This document shows, piece by piece, positions 19,701-31,200 of a stretch of 48,657 bases of DNA; the first letter of the stretch is position 1; every line of letters begins with the position of its first letter. Location: NCBI GenBank assembly GCA_023334545.1, contig JAADVB010000141.1, positions 1 to 48,657 of the forward strand, in the 5' to 3' direction. Source of the DNA: Salisapilia sapeloensis. Its lineage: Eukaryota; Oomycota; Peronosporomycetes; Peronosporales; Salisapiliaceae. The notes under the pieces are model-generated. The model had not been told where the DNA came from. It did not search any database and was given only the letters and a program-made list of their open reading frames with translations. The translations under genes were made by a program, and so were the position numbers.

Positions 19701-22700
19701 AGTACGTCGCATTGGAGGAATCATTAACAGCTTCCTTCAAGGTGTTCCAGTCACCCATCTTACGCACAGCTTCACGCTGACTTGCGTTCAGTTGGAAGCT
19801 AGGTGCTGTAGTAGATCGTAGCAGGTGGTTGTATCCTAAGCTGCGTAGTGCTGATTGAAAACCAATTGTCGCCTCTTCCTTTGTCATGAACGATTCGTTC
19901 GAGTCAGTCTGTAGGATGGCTTCGTACAGCGGTAGGGCCTTGTCATACATGCCTTCGTGGTTGTACATGGTCAATTGCGATGCGTACGTCCGTCCATCGA
20001 GCACACCATAGAGTCCATCGACACTACCGTCTTCTTCATGTGCCTTTACGAGTATCGATCGAACACGATCATCCAGCGGTGATGCTCCTGCTCGAGATAG
20101 ATCGCCTGATACACATCCATGCTTACTTTCCAACCACATCTCAATGTATTGCATGGCAGAGTAGGGCATCTTTGCCGCAATAGATGCCGCTGCTACATTT
20201 CGAAAATCTACATCTACAACACAGCCATACAAGGGTCGACTTGCCATCTTACTCTTGGATCCTTTGGCATTCAACTGGATAAAAGATGACTTCTCTGTCT
20301 CACGTAAAAAGTTGAGAGCGTGAATTAGTAGTTGCAGCGACTGGAGAGACGGCATGTCTCCATCGTCTTCAGCAGCTGACTGCAGCATATCTTTAATCCC
20401 TTCCTCCGCTGTCTTTCCAACCGCACTTAAACTTGTCTGACTGTTGCGATGGAGAACGTATCCGAGAGCATAGGGAAAGAGGAAGACAGCAACGTCAGTA
20501 CGACTTGTTGCTACGCTGGAGCAAGCAGACATGGCCTTGTCGGACACTTTCGAGACTAGATACGACGAGATCTGACGCACCCAGTCGTTGAAAGGAAGGC
20601 TGTTGCTTGTACTCCATAGCTCCATGTGACTCATTTCATCCAAAGGTATGGAAAGCTTCCTGCTGGTGGCATGAGAAGGAGTGAAGCTCGACCATGACGA
20701 CGCAGAAGCACCAGCAAACGGGAGAACAAACCTTTTCAGTTCTACATCTCGACTCTTCTCCAACGCACTTTGTACTGCGTCTAGTGTCACTATTTCGCGT
20801 AGCGTACAAAGCACTTGGAGAAGGACATTTGGTGGTGGCGAAGGTACCTCGAAGAAGATAGAAGAAAGCATTTCCACTAATCTCTCTCGCATCGTCATGA
20901 CGAATGAAGTCGAGGTACTGTGCAAAGCATCCCGGTGGAATTGCTGTCGATAGAGTGTCTGCATCATACTTGGGTCTTGGCCAGGATTAATATTAAACGC
21001 ATTGGCGTCCAATCCACCAATTTCTCCTAATGTATCAGCCACAGCTTCTTTCATCCGGTCGTCTTCCACTTTCATATAGCACAGACGAGTGGCTACCTGC
21101 TCTAGAGTCGCCTTGTACTGTTCTTTCGACATAATTCGGCTGCTCCGAAGCCGACGTATGCTCTTCTGGATTTCATTTAGCTTATTGGAATCACTAACAC
21201 CTTCCGTCTGCCATCGATTGGTGTGATGTGGCTCAAAGAAGTTGTGACTAGATGTGCTTTGCTTCGCTACAAAGGCTGCTAGCTTTCGAGGTGCGGCGTC
21301 GACATCTAGCTCATCTGACATACTTGCATCCTCCGTCTTGACCTCTTCCCTACCGGAACAAGTGGACCGTATGAGACTGTTTAGCTTATCCATCCCACTA
21401 TTCACTCCCGTCGGCAAAAGCTCGACTTGAGACAGATATCGATCCAGTCCACTCGATACGTTATTGCAAATACTGAAGAAAACACTTTCTAGATCTCCTA
21501 GACTAGTCTGCAATGCATTGATGTTGGAGCATCGGAAGAGCACTGTACTCGTCTCCTGGATAATGTAAGCAAGATTCTTGCCAAAGACATCCACTTGTTG
21601 TAGATACGCAGAGCAGGTTTGTTTCACAATCGCCATGATATCTGCCATAGCTTCTACGTGCTTGTCTGGTATGGCTTCCAACGCACGGAAGCAGACATGA
21701 AGAGCTAATCGTTGGAGCACAAAGTCATCTTTCATCACTGACAATGTAAGGTCGATGAGGTGGGCTAGACAAGCGATAGCATGACGTAGCTTTCGTTGCG
21801 TGTGAGTGGACGAAAGAATCAGCACTTGTAATTGTACAAACATTTCCGTGATGTTTAACTGTTCCCATTCGATGCCTTTTTCATGCTTGCTATCGAAAGC
21901 TTTAACTGCTTTCCGCCACGTTGTACCATCTATAACGACACCTCGTTCATTCAAGTTGGGTAACCCCCACGTCGTATACCGAGCCATCTTCATGAGTGCA
22001 TATCCAATGTGGGAAGATGATAGGCCAAGATCTGAAGCTTTTGCTTTAGTTTGCTCAAGTAGACTAGTGCCTTTTGACTGTAGTTGGTCATCGTCTGTCG
22101 CCAGAGACAAAAATGAAAGTGCGAATCGATCCGACACGATTTGTTCTTGCACAAAGGGTGCGGTATCCACATTAAGAGGTGTCTGTCCAGAGCTTCTCTT
22201 CTCTTTATGCATCAGCAATAGCCGTGCCACGTCCTCTACTAGTGCAAAGGTATCGTCCTTTTGGTTACTGATAAAAGCTTCATGGTATAACGCTGCAAAG
22301 ACGATCTGGTCGAGTTGAGATGATAGAAAGTCCAAGACACTTCGAACTGTCGTCTCACCTAATAGCTCCATGACAGGAAACCTTTGAAGATATGACATTG
22401 TGTCTTCCATATTCACATCGCTGTCTTGTGCCATTCCATCGGACAAATGATGTGTAAAAAGAAGTGCGAGGTAATCATTCACTAAGTCGTCTGCTCCATC
22501 GTATCCATACTGCTTTCCAATCGTTTCTAACCACTTCTGTAGTACGCAGTTATTATGTCGAGAATACCACCACAATCCACTCTTGGCTAGATCTAGAAAC
22601 ACGACGAGTATCTTTGGTACCATCTCTTCACTTGCACAAGCGCATGTATAGAGACTGACGAGTAACGATAGACTCACATCCGGGTCTTCCGCTTTTAAAT

Positions 22701-25700
22701 ACTCGACAGACGTGTCGTCACTTGCACCCGTCGGATTTGGCATGAGTGGCATCAAAAACGTTTTCAAGTCTTCCCATACCCTTGCTTGAGCTTCTGCATC
22801 CGAGTACATGTAAAAGATGACTTTCAACTCAAGTCCAGTGACACTACGGACGATAAAGTTGTGGTCGCGCAGTCGCTTTTGTACAAGATCGACAAAAAAA
22901 TCACCAAAGACTTCTAGATCTAACACAAAGAAAGCACTTGACGCTTCAACTTCCACTCTTCGAGCCATATGCATTGCTCTCTTCGTCTTCTTCGAAGCAG
23001 CCACGACATCCAGCACAGACTTTGCAGTTGAAGCAAGTTCATCACACGGGTCTTTCCCCGATTCCCTCTTCCTCCGATCAGCCTTCAGAGATGCAAGTCG
23101 CAGGACTTCTAGTGCTTCTGCATAGAACACTAGCGCTGCTACTTTACCTGCGTCTTTCGTGTCGCGAAAGTCAATGGAAGCACATGTGCCTTCATCCACT
23201 GCGTAAGCTACTATCTTACACGCAACCTTTGTGCTTTCGTGACTACCAACACGATAGAGCATGAATGGTATTGCAAGTAAAAAGTCTGGCGTGAGATTCA
23301 CACTAGACGCATACTCTCGTACAGTCTCTAAAGCATTCTCTTGCTTCAAAAGTAGCAAGAGACGAAAGCTCCAGAGCGTCAAAGCTCTTTCCGATGTCCG
23401 ATCTAACGATGTCTCTTGCCTTTCAATGTCGAGAAAATCTTCTGCACTTGTCGATCGAGAAGCGTTCCATGAAGAGTGTCCGTCGTCACGCTTTGGACCA
23501 CGTCGGGTGACCATGTCTGATACGAGAGAGATACTTTTATCGATAGCACGGATGATCTGGCGAATGGCTGGACGTAGCTGGGATGGAATCGTCAAGTCGA
23601 TTGTTGCTGACGTCGGTTGTGCCCACGTCTCTACCTTGTGCTTGCCTTGTAAGACAAGTATGATTGTATAAAAGCTAATGTGCGAATGCAGAGCACGATC
23701 TATCGCGGTATCGCTGTTGTACGCATCATGCAGTAGAGATGGAGAATAATGGTCGGCCACGGTCGCGAGCGCGGTTTCCATGAGAGATAACACTTTTATA
23801 GAAAACTCGGCGTTAGATGCTTGTAACGCTCTATAAGTCATCGCAAGGACGACACCAATGCGCAAGCAGGAATCTATTGCATCCCACATTGACTCGAGAG
23901 GACTTTTCATCAAGCACAAAACGTCGGTTAGCTTCGCTAGCATACTTTTCATTTCTTCTAGCACTTGAGTTTGCATTTTAATTGCACACTGTGCTGACAT
24001 GGAAAGACGACTCGGTAGTTCTGTTCTATTCACCCGGTACGTTGGTCGTATGTTCTCATCTTCATCTACTAGATGCAGAGGCAAGTCTCCTTTCCTGTCT
24101 TGATTATCTCTTGTACTACTCGTTTCTTCCAACAAATCTTCTGCTAAATATTGCTGCAGGAGAAGAGGAAGACGATCTTTACGTGAAGATATAGCAAGTA
24201 GGCTCTTATCAGCTTCTTGCGCTTCTAGTCCCCATTCGTGTAGACAAAATGATACGCCAAAGCCGTTTAAAACATAGTCTTGACTGGAAGAAACTCGACG
24301 ATGTTGAAGATGCTGAACCAAGGGGGGGAGAGGGATACGTATGGACGATACGGTCTTGCTTGGACGACCTGTGCGACACATTGCTAGGATAGTCGATGCG
24401 TATAATACACGTAAACCATCAGATTCATGGCGAGGTCCAGTCGCTGCATCATCAAGCACAATACATCGGTTCATGTGGCTCATCAACACCTTTACAAACT
24501 TGCTTCTTAGTGGCGTCAGCTTTAATCGGTGTGTATCATCCGTACTCTCTTGTGTCAAAGAATCCATTATGACATCTTCTTCCTCCATGTCTTCCTCTGG
24601 TAACGCTGTTTCTTGCATTATAGTATTCAACAAGGCGATAGGGGCCACACTAGCCACCCCTCCACCTTCCCACAGCTTTGGTTCGAAGACTGGCAAGTTC
24701 CATAGCTCTTGCGTCGTGCTTTGAGCCACTGCTGATGGTACCAAACCAAGTGCTAGGCAACAATTTAACAAACAAATGACGATTTGTCCGACGTCATGGT
24801 CTCCACTCGCCACTTTCTCTGTCGCTCGGTAGTATGGAAGAGTCGAGTTGAGTAGTACTTGCCACAGACTTCCCCACATCTCTTTTATTTCTTCACCACA
24901 TGCGTCTTTTTCCTGGGAGGAGACGAGAGCAATTTGTAGAAGCACATGTAGACACAGCACTTGCGTTTCATGCACGTCCTGCGTTCGTAGCTTATCTGTC
25001 AATGTCTTGATTACGAGCAAAACGTCTCCAATACGATTGTCTAGATAGTACTGCCCATTGCGTTCAAACAAAAAGATTGCTAGTACTAGATACACTTGCA
25101 GCTGACTATTTAAGCTCTCTCGTTCTCGTTCACGTCTTCCTGTTGATGTCAAGGATAACGACACTTCGTCTTTTATAGACGTTGTTGGAACCAGATCACC
25201 ACATAAATGCTCTACTAAAGTCTCCCATAAGAGTGTATTCATGTGAGATCGAGAACGTTTGCGAGAGAAAGAAGGGCTTTCAGAGTGTATGACTGGGTGC
25301 TCCACTAGCGTCACAGCTAGTCGGTCATGCAGTCCGACAATGTCTGCTGCGCAAGAGAAAAAAGAGAGAGCTCCATCGGTTTGAGTGCTGAAAGTAACTG
25401 AACTATCTCGACTAGTCTTGAAGCCTGAAGTGATGGTATGAGACGAAGTGAACAAGGAAGCACCTCGAGAGGATCGTGTCAAGTGAGGTAGCATGTGACC
25501 TAGCTCCTTTGTATCCATAAAGACGCTTGATAATGCTTTTAGATCTTTTAACAATTCCTGTCGGCGCTCTGTGCTTTCCTGATGGATGGAAGGGGCAGGA
25601 TAGAGGGACAAGTAGGCCAAAGTGAATTCTGAAAACGCGTGTTTTAGTCTCAGAGTCGCTCGAGACCAGGAACGAACAACGCTTCGTAGGATAAGACTGC

Positions 25701-26535
25701 CTTGCCATTTCATATGGTTTGAAACAGGATGCTTTGCACGTGTGATTAGAGCCGTAGCAGCTTTTAATATCGTCGGAGTAAGGTCAGATGGCATTTGCTG
25801 ATCATCCGTTTGCTTAAAGCAGTCTAAGAAGAAAGAAACCAGATCTGGAATCCAGTCGTCGAGGTCGATGACGTAATTGGACAAGGCTAACTCGAGCGCA
25901 TAGGCTTTCGCAGCGTAATTTGGTTTCAGAGGATGTGTTTGGAGATCCTGGATCGTATATTCCAACAACTTTTGCAAGTTGGGAATGTCCAATACAGCCA
26001 AATAGACTTTGTAACGAAACAGAATGTTGACGCAGCCATACGCATGTGCCTCCATCTTCGCTGCAAAATCCTGATAATCAGCATTCCCTTCCTCATACGA
26101 CGCTGGAGCACACTCAATGACCTCGACACAATACTCGAACAGCTTGCGTAGAGTGTCTTTTCCATTCGAATCAAGATGTAGTGTCGGTGTGCCACCTTCA
26201 ACTGGATGCACGGCCTGGAATTTATCTCTCAGCGTTGCCAAGTAATAAGGCTGTAATACTCTTTTACGACTATTAACGCGTCTGAGCGAAGAAGCAGGAA
26301 GATCAACAGTCACTACATCCAGCATAGAAAGAAACAGTAGACCCCATCCACTCCAGCGATGCAGACACTTGACATGGGATTTCTCCTCGAGGAACTGGAG
26401 GACTTTAGCAAAGATATCTGCTCGATCTTTTTGTGTCTTTGCATGACGAAGAGCCGTACAGTTTGATTTATAAACTTTCCAAATACTCTTGGCAGTCTCT
26501 CCAGCCGATGTGGTCCCTGCCAAAGGCGAATCCAT
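16753..26535 (-). CDS. ATM: ATM-type PI3K-like DNA-damage kinase
   Basis: One uninterrupted frame of 3260 residues. Residues about 25-50 match the TAN motif of ATM/Tel1 (ALRHAKTQKDRADIF). The long helical FAT/HEAT region is followed by the kinase near residues 2880-3190: a glycine-type loop then GRDDTRQD, the ATM-specific CTYKVVPLSPIAGVLEW, the catalytic loop GDRHSQNIL (about 3078) and HIDFGVVFDQG (about 3098). The last 30 residues form the FATC domain ending LCRLFPGWAPWL, close to the ATM ending LSRLFPGWKAWV. ATM is recruited by MRN to double-strand breaks and phosphorylates S/TQ sites of checkpoint proteins. Length is typical (human 3056). The lack of any intron over 9.8 kb contrasts with its neighbours. 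The 3' end lies 68 bases from the convergent EMC3. Confidence 0.95.
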   Translation of the reverse strand: MDSPLAGTTSAGETAKSIWKVYKSNCTALRHAKTQKDRADIFAKVLQFLEEKSHVKCLHRWSGWGLLFLSMLDVVTVDLPASSLRRVNSRKRVLQPYYLATLRDKFQAVHPVEGGTPTLHLDSNGKDTLRKLFEYCVEVIECAPASYEEGNADYQDFAAKMEAHAYGCVNILFRYKVYLAVLDIPNLQKLLEYTIQDLQTHPLKPNYAAKAYALELALSNYVIDLDDWIPDLVSFFLDCFKQTDDQQMPSDLTPTILKAATALITRAKHPVSNHMKWQGSLILRSVVRSWSRATLRLKHAFSEFTLAYLSLYPAPSIHQESTERRQELLKDLKALSSVFMDTKELGHMLPHLTRSSRGASLFTSSHTITSGFKTSRDSSVTFSTQTDGALSFFSCAADIVGLHDRLAVTLVEHPVIHSESPSFSRKRSRSHMNTLLWETLVEHLCGDLVPTTSIKDEVSLSLTSTGRRERERESLNSQLQVYLVLAIFLFERNGQYYLDNRIGDVLLVIKTLTDKLRTQDVHETQVLCLHVLLQIALVSSQEKDACGEEIKEMWGSLWQVLLNSTLPYYRATEKVASGDHDVGQIVICLLNCCLALGLVPSAVAQSTTQELWNLPVFEPKLWEGGGVASVAPIALLNTIMQETALPEEDMEEEDVIMDSLTQESTDDTHRLKLTPLRSKFVKVLMSHMNRCIVLDDAATGPRHESDGLRVLYASTILAMCRTGRPSKTVSSIRIPLPPLVQHLQHRRVSSSQDYVLNGFGVSFCLHEWGLEAQEADKSLLAISSRKDRLPLLLQQYLAEDLLEETSSTRDNQDRKGDLPLHLVDEDENIRPTYRVNRTELPSRLSMSAQCAIKMQTQVLEEMKSMLAKLTDVLCLMKSPLESMWDAIDSCLRIGVVLAMTYRALQASNAEFSIKVLSLMETALATVADHYSPSLLHDAYNSDTAIDRALHSHISFYTIILVLQGKHKVETWAQPTSATIDLTIPSQLRPAIRQIIRAIDKSISLVSDMVTRRGPKRDDGHSSWNASRSTSAEDFLDIERQETSLDRTSERALTLWSFRLLLLLKQENALETVREYASSVNLTPDFLLAIPFMLYRVGSHESTKVACKIVAYAVDEGTCASIDFRDTKDAGKVAALVFYAEALEVLRLASLKADRRKRESGKDPCDELASTAKSVLDVVAASKKTKRAMHMARRVEVEASSAFFVLDLEVFGDFFVDLVQKRLRDHNFIVRSVTGLELKVIFYMYSDAEAQARVWEDLKTFLMPLMPNPTGASDDTSVEYLKAEDPDVSLSLLVSLYTCACASEEMVPKILVVFLDLAKSGLWWYSRHNNCVLQKWLETIGKQYGYDGADDLVNDYLALLFTHHLSDGMAQDSDVNMEDTMSYLQRFPVMELLGETTVRSVLDFLSSQLDQIVFAALYHEAFISNQKDDTFALVEDVARLLLMHKEKRSSGQTPLNVDTAPFVQEQIVSDRFALSFLSLATDDDQLQSKGTSLLEQTKAKASDLGLSSSHIGYALMKMARYTTWGLPNLNERGVVIDGTTWRKAVKAFDSKHEKGIEWEQLNITEMFVQLQVLILSSTHTQRKLRHAIACLAHLIDLTLSVMKDDFVLQRLALHVCFRALEAIPDKHVEAMADIMAIVKQTCSAYLQQVDVFGKNLAYIIQETSTVLFRCSNINALQTSLGDLESVFFSICNNVSSGLDRYLSQVELLPTGVNSGMDKLNSLIRSTCSGREEVKTEDASMSDELDVDAAPRKLAAFVAKQSTSSHNFFEPHHTNRWQTEGVSDSNKLNEIQKSIRRLRSSRIMSKEQYKATLEQVATRLCYMKVEDDRMKEAVADTLGEIGGLDANAFNINPGQDPSMMQTLYRQQFHRDALHSTSTSFVMTMRERLVEMLSSIFFEVPSPPPNVLLQVLCTLREIVTLDAVQSALEKSRDVELKRFVLPFAGASASSWSSFTPSHATSRKLSIPLDEMSHMELWSTSNSLPFNDWVRQISSYLVSKVSDKAMSACSSVATSRTDVAVFLFPYALGYVLHRNSQTSLSAVGKTAEEGIKDMLQSAAEDDGDMPSLQSLQLLIHALNFLRETEKSSFIQLNAKGSKSKMASRPLYGCVVDVDFRNVAAASIAAKMPYSAMQYIEMWLESKHGCVSGDLSRAGASPLDDRVRSILVKAHEEDGSVDGLYGVLDGRTYASQLTMYNHEGMYDKALPLYEAILQTDSNESFMTKEEATIGFQSALRSLGYNHLLRSTTAPSFQLNASQREAVRKMGDWNTLKEAVNDSSNATYSHERILTESLQLLEQRDYTTMLDCTKQAKKDVLASMQTSISGLEATKELYSSLLHLQSIREVEEAAQSLQGRQHVTPISSKLVNSQDDMDEQGSTTLSMIELHERWQQRNRHLMDDFDQLHPVMQLQQTLIQQVTVGEEKNRLLTEHLLSTVSISRKAGRVAIAYRALMQLQQLEAEQSLPITSQIQSTIAKAKLLWDQRETRSALWVAQEVEQDISSKLKNVSREQTKVSLQRLQVSTLTMIGKWLASQRSENSQTILEKYLGRAADLVNSMPHPVVKESPKEAYKAHLALADFMAEMHQQVSTRVKTREWLAGKKLADARVRELEACNRMDDEQQRNNRRHIFVLSKEVERDREERSQVENSVEQFLEGALRAYGRALAFSGTSELAIVFRLISLWFNNQSSEKANDVMEEVLESVPSYKFVPLSYQIISRINTPESSGHLSHFQRILKSLVLKLGRQHPYHTVVQLLALRNSTNVDGRHANEFRANVGDSKSIAAASILDELHSMNVGNLVESMDTLATAYTQLALFDTKEFEKTTRKIPLSKVPIHLSNSTSIESNTSKASRSARSVVSFDKVMRDLTRKSREVGAMPPVLTCHVKPRSDGDYSDVPRVMSFDSTFTVTDTGIHRPKILYCYGSDGNRYKQLVKGRDDTRQDLVIEQAFETVNQFLKEDPNCRRRGLHLCTYKVVPLSPIAGVLEWVEDTIGIGEYLTKSSRGQVSAHERYHPDEWPNSQCRSVLQNAGTTRQKLEAFEEIQRHFTPVFHHFFLEKYPDPATWMHRRKAYIHSTAVVSIVGHILGIGDRHSQNILIHEGSAEVVHIDFGVVFDQGQALMTPETVPFRLTRDIVDAMGVSGTEGTFMRCCEATLQVLRRKRSSMVTILEVFVHDPLYQWTLSPVRALQLQEGEDKRITDMETQDDAQTDAVPGSDAASRALIRIKQKLEGYEDPNGNALSIEGQVKQLISQARDEHNLCRLFPGWAPWL

Positions 26536-26786
26536 CGCCTAGCTTTTCGAGTGAGGAACTTTGTGTCGTGATCTGCTTTTTACTTGATTTTAATATGAAG
26601 CATACTAGAGCAAGTCATTATCAAAGCTATAAGTCATCCTAGAATCGATGTATAAAATATCTCTATCACTCCAAGACCAGTACGACACAGGTCTGCACAC
26701 GAGTAGATGATGATCGGATCAACCATGGTTGTAAACTTTGTGTACCTTCCAAACACCTTTTTTATTGCAAAGAAAAGAAAAAAGGA

Positions 26787-27756
26787 TTACTGAAGACCAA
26801 GTAGTACGCCACCGCCCTGCTCCTGGTTCGGCAAGTACGTAATGTTGCGCGACTTGGCCAACGTCTCGGCGATTTCCTTGGCAGCGTCAATACGCTGCAC
26901 TTCAATGAAGCCACTTCCGCTCTTGGACACGGCTTGACTGACCAACTTGGCTGCTTCAGACTCACCCTCAGCCTTGATAATAGCCGCTTGCTTCTCCTGT
27001 TCGGACTGCATGACGACAAACTTCTGACGCTCCGCGTCCTGTTGAGCCACTTGCTTGCTCTCGACGGCACGAGTGAATTCAGGACTGTACTCGAGGTGGG
27101 TAATCGACACGTCATCGAGCGTCAAGTGGAAGTTGTTAGCACGCTCAGCGAGCTCCGTGGAAATTTGACGAGAAACCTTGTTACGCAACGTCAAGAGCTC
27201 GACGGCGTTGTACTGGGCCACAATGGACTTGAGGACCTCGTTACCGACGGAAGGAAGGATTCGCTCGTTGTAGTCTTTGCCATAGTCGGCGAAAATCTCC
27301 GGCAATTTGACCGTGTCCGGTCGAGAGAGCACACGGAGACTGATGCTCACCATCTGCAGATCCTTCGTAGATGTACGGGAGCTAATAACACGGTACTGGG
27401 ATCGAATGTCCAGAATCTCCGGGTACTATTAAATACATCTTTCATCAGTACCACGAAAAAGAGAGATCTGCATGTGGTAGCGTACCTGGAAGAATGGGAT
27501 TTTGAAGTGCGTGCCTTCGCCAACGCTCTTCTCCAGGATACCGTCCTTACGATCGAAGATAACAGCACGGTGACCACCATCCACTGTAAGAAGGAAATGA
27601 ACAATTAGCAAAAGATTTCTTCCACTATAAACGCCGACTGGTCATGACGGAGTAAGAAAAACACGTACCATCGTAGATACACTCTTGGAGTGCAAAGCCA
27701 CCGAGACCCACGGCCGTACCGAGACCGGCAATGCGGTTCAAAAAGCGGGCTGCCAT
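26787..27756 (-). CDS. PHB1: Prohibitin-1
   Basis: Three exons, 27756-27669, 27583-27486 and 27425-26787, encode 274 residues, the usual length (human 272). It starts [13 protein letters not shown] with a hydrophobic N-terminal anchor, then [14 protein letters not shown], the SPFH/band-7 start, [12 protein letters not shown], and the coiled-coil region ending in KSRNITYLP and a Gly-rich tail. Prohibitin-1 and prohibitin-2 assemble ring complexes in the mitochondrial inner membrane that hold AAA proteases and support cristae. Introns are 85 and 60 nt. Divergent small gene starts 208 bases upstream. Confidence 0.96.
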
Positions 27757-27964
27757 CTCTACTCTTTTCTTGCTCTTTTCTTGTGCTCTTTTACGTGAGC
27801 CAAAGGTTTACGACTGTGTTCATTGGATAAAAGTATATTGTATCGATACACTGATTGGCTATTAAACCTACAAGCATTCTACTTTTCGAACGGATACATA
27901 TTCGTAACCGTTACATATCATCCATGACGCGATAGCTGGACACAAGACACAAAAACAAGTGAAA

Positions 27965-28174
27965 ATGAACGGAGCTCGAGTCGCGGACGTGCTACAGAAG
28001 ACGGCGACAGCGGGCCTCTTCGCCTTGACTATTGCTGCTGCTGTAGATGTGACCAGAGGCTTTTCAGTGATGACTCAGCGCAATATAGAGAGAAGGAAGA
28101 CGTGGAATGAGCAGCAAGAGGCCGGAGAGCAGACTCCGCAGCCCAGTCATGAAGATCATACGACCCAGAAGTAG
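27965..28174 (+). CDS. Small single-helix membrane protein, probably mitochondrial
   Basis: A 69-codon frame from ATG 27965; a GTG six bases earlier is not used. The sequence MNGARVADVLQKTATAGLF leads into one membrane helix (LFALTIAAAVDVTRGF) followed by a basic stretch (RNIERRK) and an acidic, Gln-rich tail. Size and layout resemble small respiratory-chain assembly factors such as COX14, but there is no clear match. It is divergent from prohibitin-1 and ends 44 bases before the convergent gene at 28219. Confidence 0.6.
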   Translation: MNGARVADVLQKTATAGLFALTIAAAVDVTRGFSVMTQRNIERRKTWNEQQEAGEQTPQPSHEDHTTQK

Positions 28175-28218
28175 AATGCAAATTGTACTTGAAATCTTTA
28201 ACACGTGCGCATTGCAAC

Positions 28219-31200
28219 TTACAAGCTCCGCAGTTCGACTTCATCTTTAGCGGCACGTAACTTTCGAGCACCTTTTGCAGCTATGTTCTGCACCATCGCA
28301 GTCGCTTGTTTTGCTAATCGTTCTCCTGTCGTGTCTTCCAATGCATTCAATATCGACTGCTTATACTTGTGAGCGAATTCCTCTTTCAATATGGCTGCGT
28401 GGTTAATTGGAGGTAAATCGCGTTCTTCCTGAAGCCTGCGCAACCGTTCCACTTCTTCCTTTCTAGCCCTCAATTGCTGCTTTCGAGCTAGCAACCTCTT
28501 TCGTAAGCTGGCGTCACCTTTCTTTAGCAATGCTTTGCGCACGGCTGTGGACAGTGCCATCGTAGACGTAGACGAATGTGGAGCAACTTGTAGTTCCTCT
28601 AATAACTTTTCGACTTCTTCTTTCCACTTTGCGATCTGAGCACGCGTCATTACTACACTATCATCTTGCAAAACTTTTGCAAATGAATTGAACAGATCCA
28701 ACCGGGATCCATGCAATTGAACACAGCGGAGAGCAACGACGTACGCTTTCGCGATAGACAGCCATGGGAAGCAATAGAAGGGTAGCAAAAGTAGATCGGA
28801 GCTCGTGTATGCAGCAGCATTTTGATACACGGTGACACCTCGACTACCGGAGGTACCGCCTATAACTTTCCACTCGATATCTTGGCTGGTTTGAAGAGCA
28901 TCAAGCATGAGCTCTTGTTGGTCTATTGCTTGTTTGTTACGCTCTTTTGCCGTGCCACCATATTTATTCTTATTAAGCTTGGAACTTCTATGCCCATTCT
29001 CACTAGAGTTTATTTCCGTGGCAGGAGTTGATGCTTGATTGAACTTGTCTAGATCAAGAATAATGCCATAGTCATAATTGTCATTTGGAGTTGGTCCGAG
29101 TCGACTGCCAACGCGAAGGACTAGTCGGCCCAAGTCCTTCCCACCTCGAGCATTTTTCACACACACTATAGCTTGAGGCAATGGTACATCAGATGGGATA
29201 CCAACGACATGATCGAATGCAGCGACAGTTAGCTCTCGGTGTCTTCGAAGCATCTCCAGAGTCACGTCAGACCTCTCAGCATCTACCAGTCGACCATTTT
29301 TTGTCATTTTCCATTCTTCCATCCTTTGGAACCAATTCCACAACTTTTGCAGTCTATCATCCATGACGTTAGGACGGAGGAGATCTTTTGTTTCGTCAAC
29401 GACCGTCTCTAAAAGCGCTTGCATTCGTAAAGCTTTTTGAGATACTTTTTGCCCACCAGTTGCAAGGGCTTGAGCATGCTTGTGCTGTTTCCTTTCCAAC
29501 TGCTTCTTTCTTTTCTCTTCAAAAGCACGTATGAGAATAAGCTCCCTCTCTCGGCGCTCTTCTTCCAACATCTCAGCCTTAAACGCGTGAGTAAAGCGCT
29601 GGACGTGAGAAACGTTTGGTACAAGTTTGCGTTGGCAGGCATCCAGAGCTACATGATCTGGTAAGTTGACGATAGCGTAGTGTAGGGCAGTGATTGAAGG
29701 TAGAGATTCTTCTTCCTGAAGATGAAAATTGTTCCGAACATAATTGGAGATCAGGATAGGTGTGCTGTGATCATCCAGCACAGCAACGGAAAAGAGCATA
29801 AATTCTCCTTCGTGGGAAGCTTTCTGTTGTTGCTTTGTGTCCATCATCGATGGCTCTGGTGACTGTAGATGAAAGTCTTCCAGTAGCAGCTCTCCATTTA
29901 CAAGTCCATTCAAAACGTTTGTTGCGCTTTCTATACGCTCATCGAAATAAAACAAGCCCTTCGTCGTTGGTAGAAGGATGTGGACGGAACGATTTGGAAC
30001 GTCTATTTGAGAGCGGTAAAGCTCGTACAAATAAGCGATCGACGACTTGATTTCCAGGCAGAGTGTGGTAATCTAGAAGATAAGCAGTGAGACTATAATA
30101 TGACCTCGTAGAAACCTAGATTCTTACCTCTCCAACTGGTAAAGCTCGGATGTGAAAAGTGACGAATTGTTGCTTCCTATATATGAGCAGATTAAGGAAT
30201 GACTTGAACCAAATAACATTGATTGACTAGGCACTGACATTTTACGATAGCTCGTGATTTCATAGTGATCTTGAAGGACGTTCATGTAATACTCTTCTTC
30301 CAGCTGCTGCTGGTCATCTTCTACCTTGACGTTACTCTTAAGACTTATAAATCCAGGTGTCACAAGCTGCCTTTTTAACTCTTGGTGGCGCCGTCGACGA
30401 TCTTCTATCTCTTGCTGAATTGTCAGTGATGTGCGACGTCGAGAAGAAGCTTTTCGCTGTTGAGCTCGTTCGTATTCCTCTGACGAAAAGATAAAGCATC
30501 CAGGACAGCCAGGAGTTGTTGCAAGACTTCCACACACTAAACAAAGATCGCTTGATGCATTGCTTGTAGACTTTAGTATTAGCTGTAACTCGTTTTCCTT
30601 TTCGGTTCGTAGTCTTCGAGCTACGGCACTCTCCCTTCGTACCTTTGGGCGTTTATCTCTCGCTTGGGACGATGCATCATCGCTTTCATCACTAAAATCA
30701 GCTTCGTCCTGTGGTAACTCAACTTCTTTCAAAGGTACTTTTAAAAAGCAAGAGAGGAAAAAGACTGGAGATATTCTTTGACTGTCGTTTTCTCTGTTCA
30801 TTGTGTATCCTCGACAAGATGGATGACAGTAGGTGTCTTCACGTACGAGTTGCAAGCCACGAGAGACTTTGGGGGCTTGTAGCCAGCGTGGGGTCTGCAT
30901 CGGAATACTCTTCGCATGGGAGTAACCTAGGAAGACAGGTGATAAGGAATCGACCGAAGACACATAGAACTGGTATCCGGCGGCAGCAGGGTTTCTTCGC
31001 TGCGGATGAACAGTATCTCTCTCCAGTCTTCGAAAGACAAGTTCCTCTTCTACTCTCGCTTGCTCATGCCACTGATTGCTATGCTGCATAGACTGCATAA
31101 ATAGCCTCGATGCTTCCTCTCGTGCTTTCACGGCATCCTGTCGACGCTTCGCTTGTTCCCGTTTCCTAAGTCGATCCCGCTCCTTTTTCTCAATCGGAGT

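Noticed and set aside
30073-30238. Frameshift or two-gene split in the 28219-31359 gene
   Set aside because: Two short introns with usable splice sites join all three parts in one frame.
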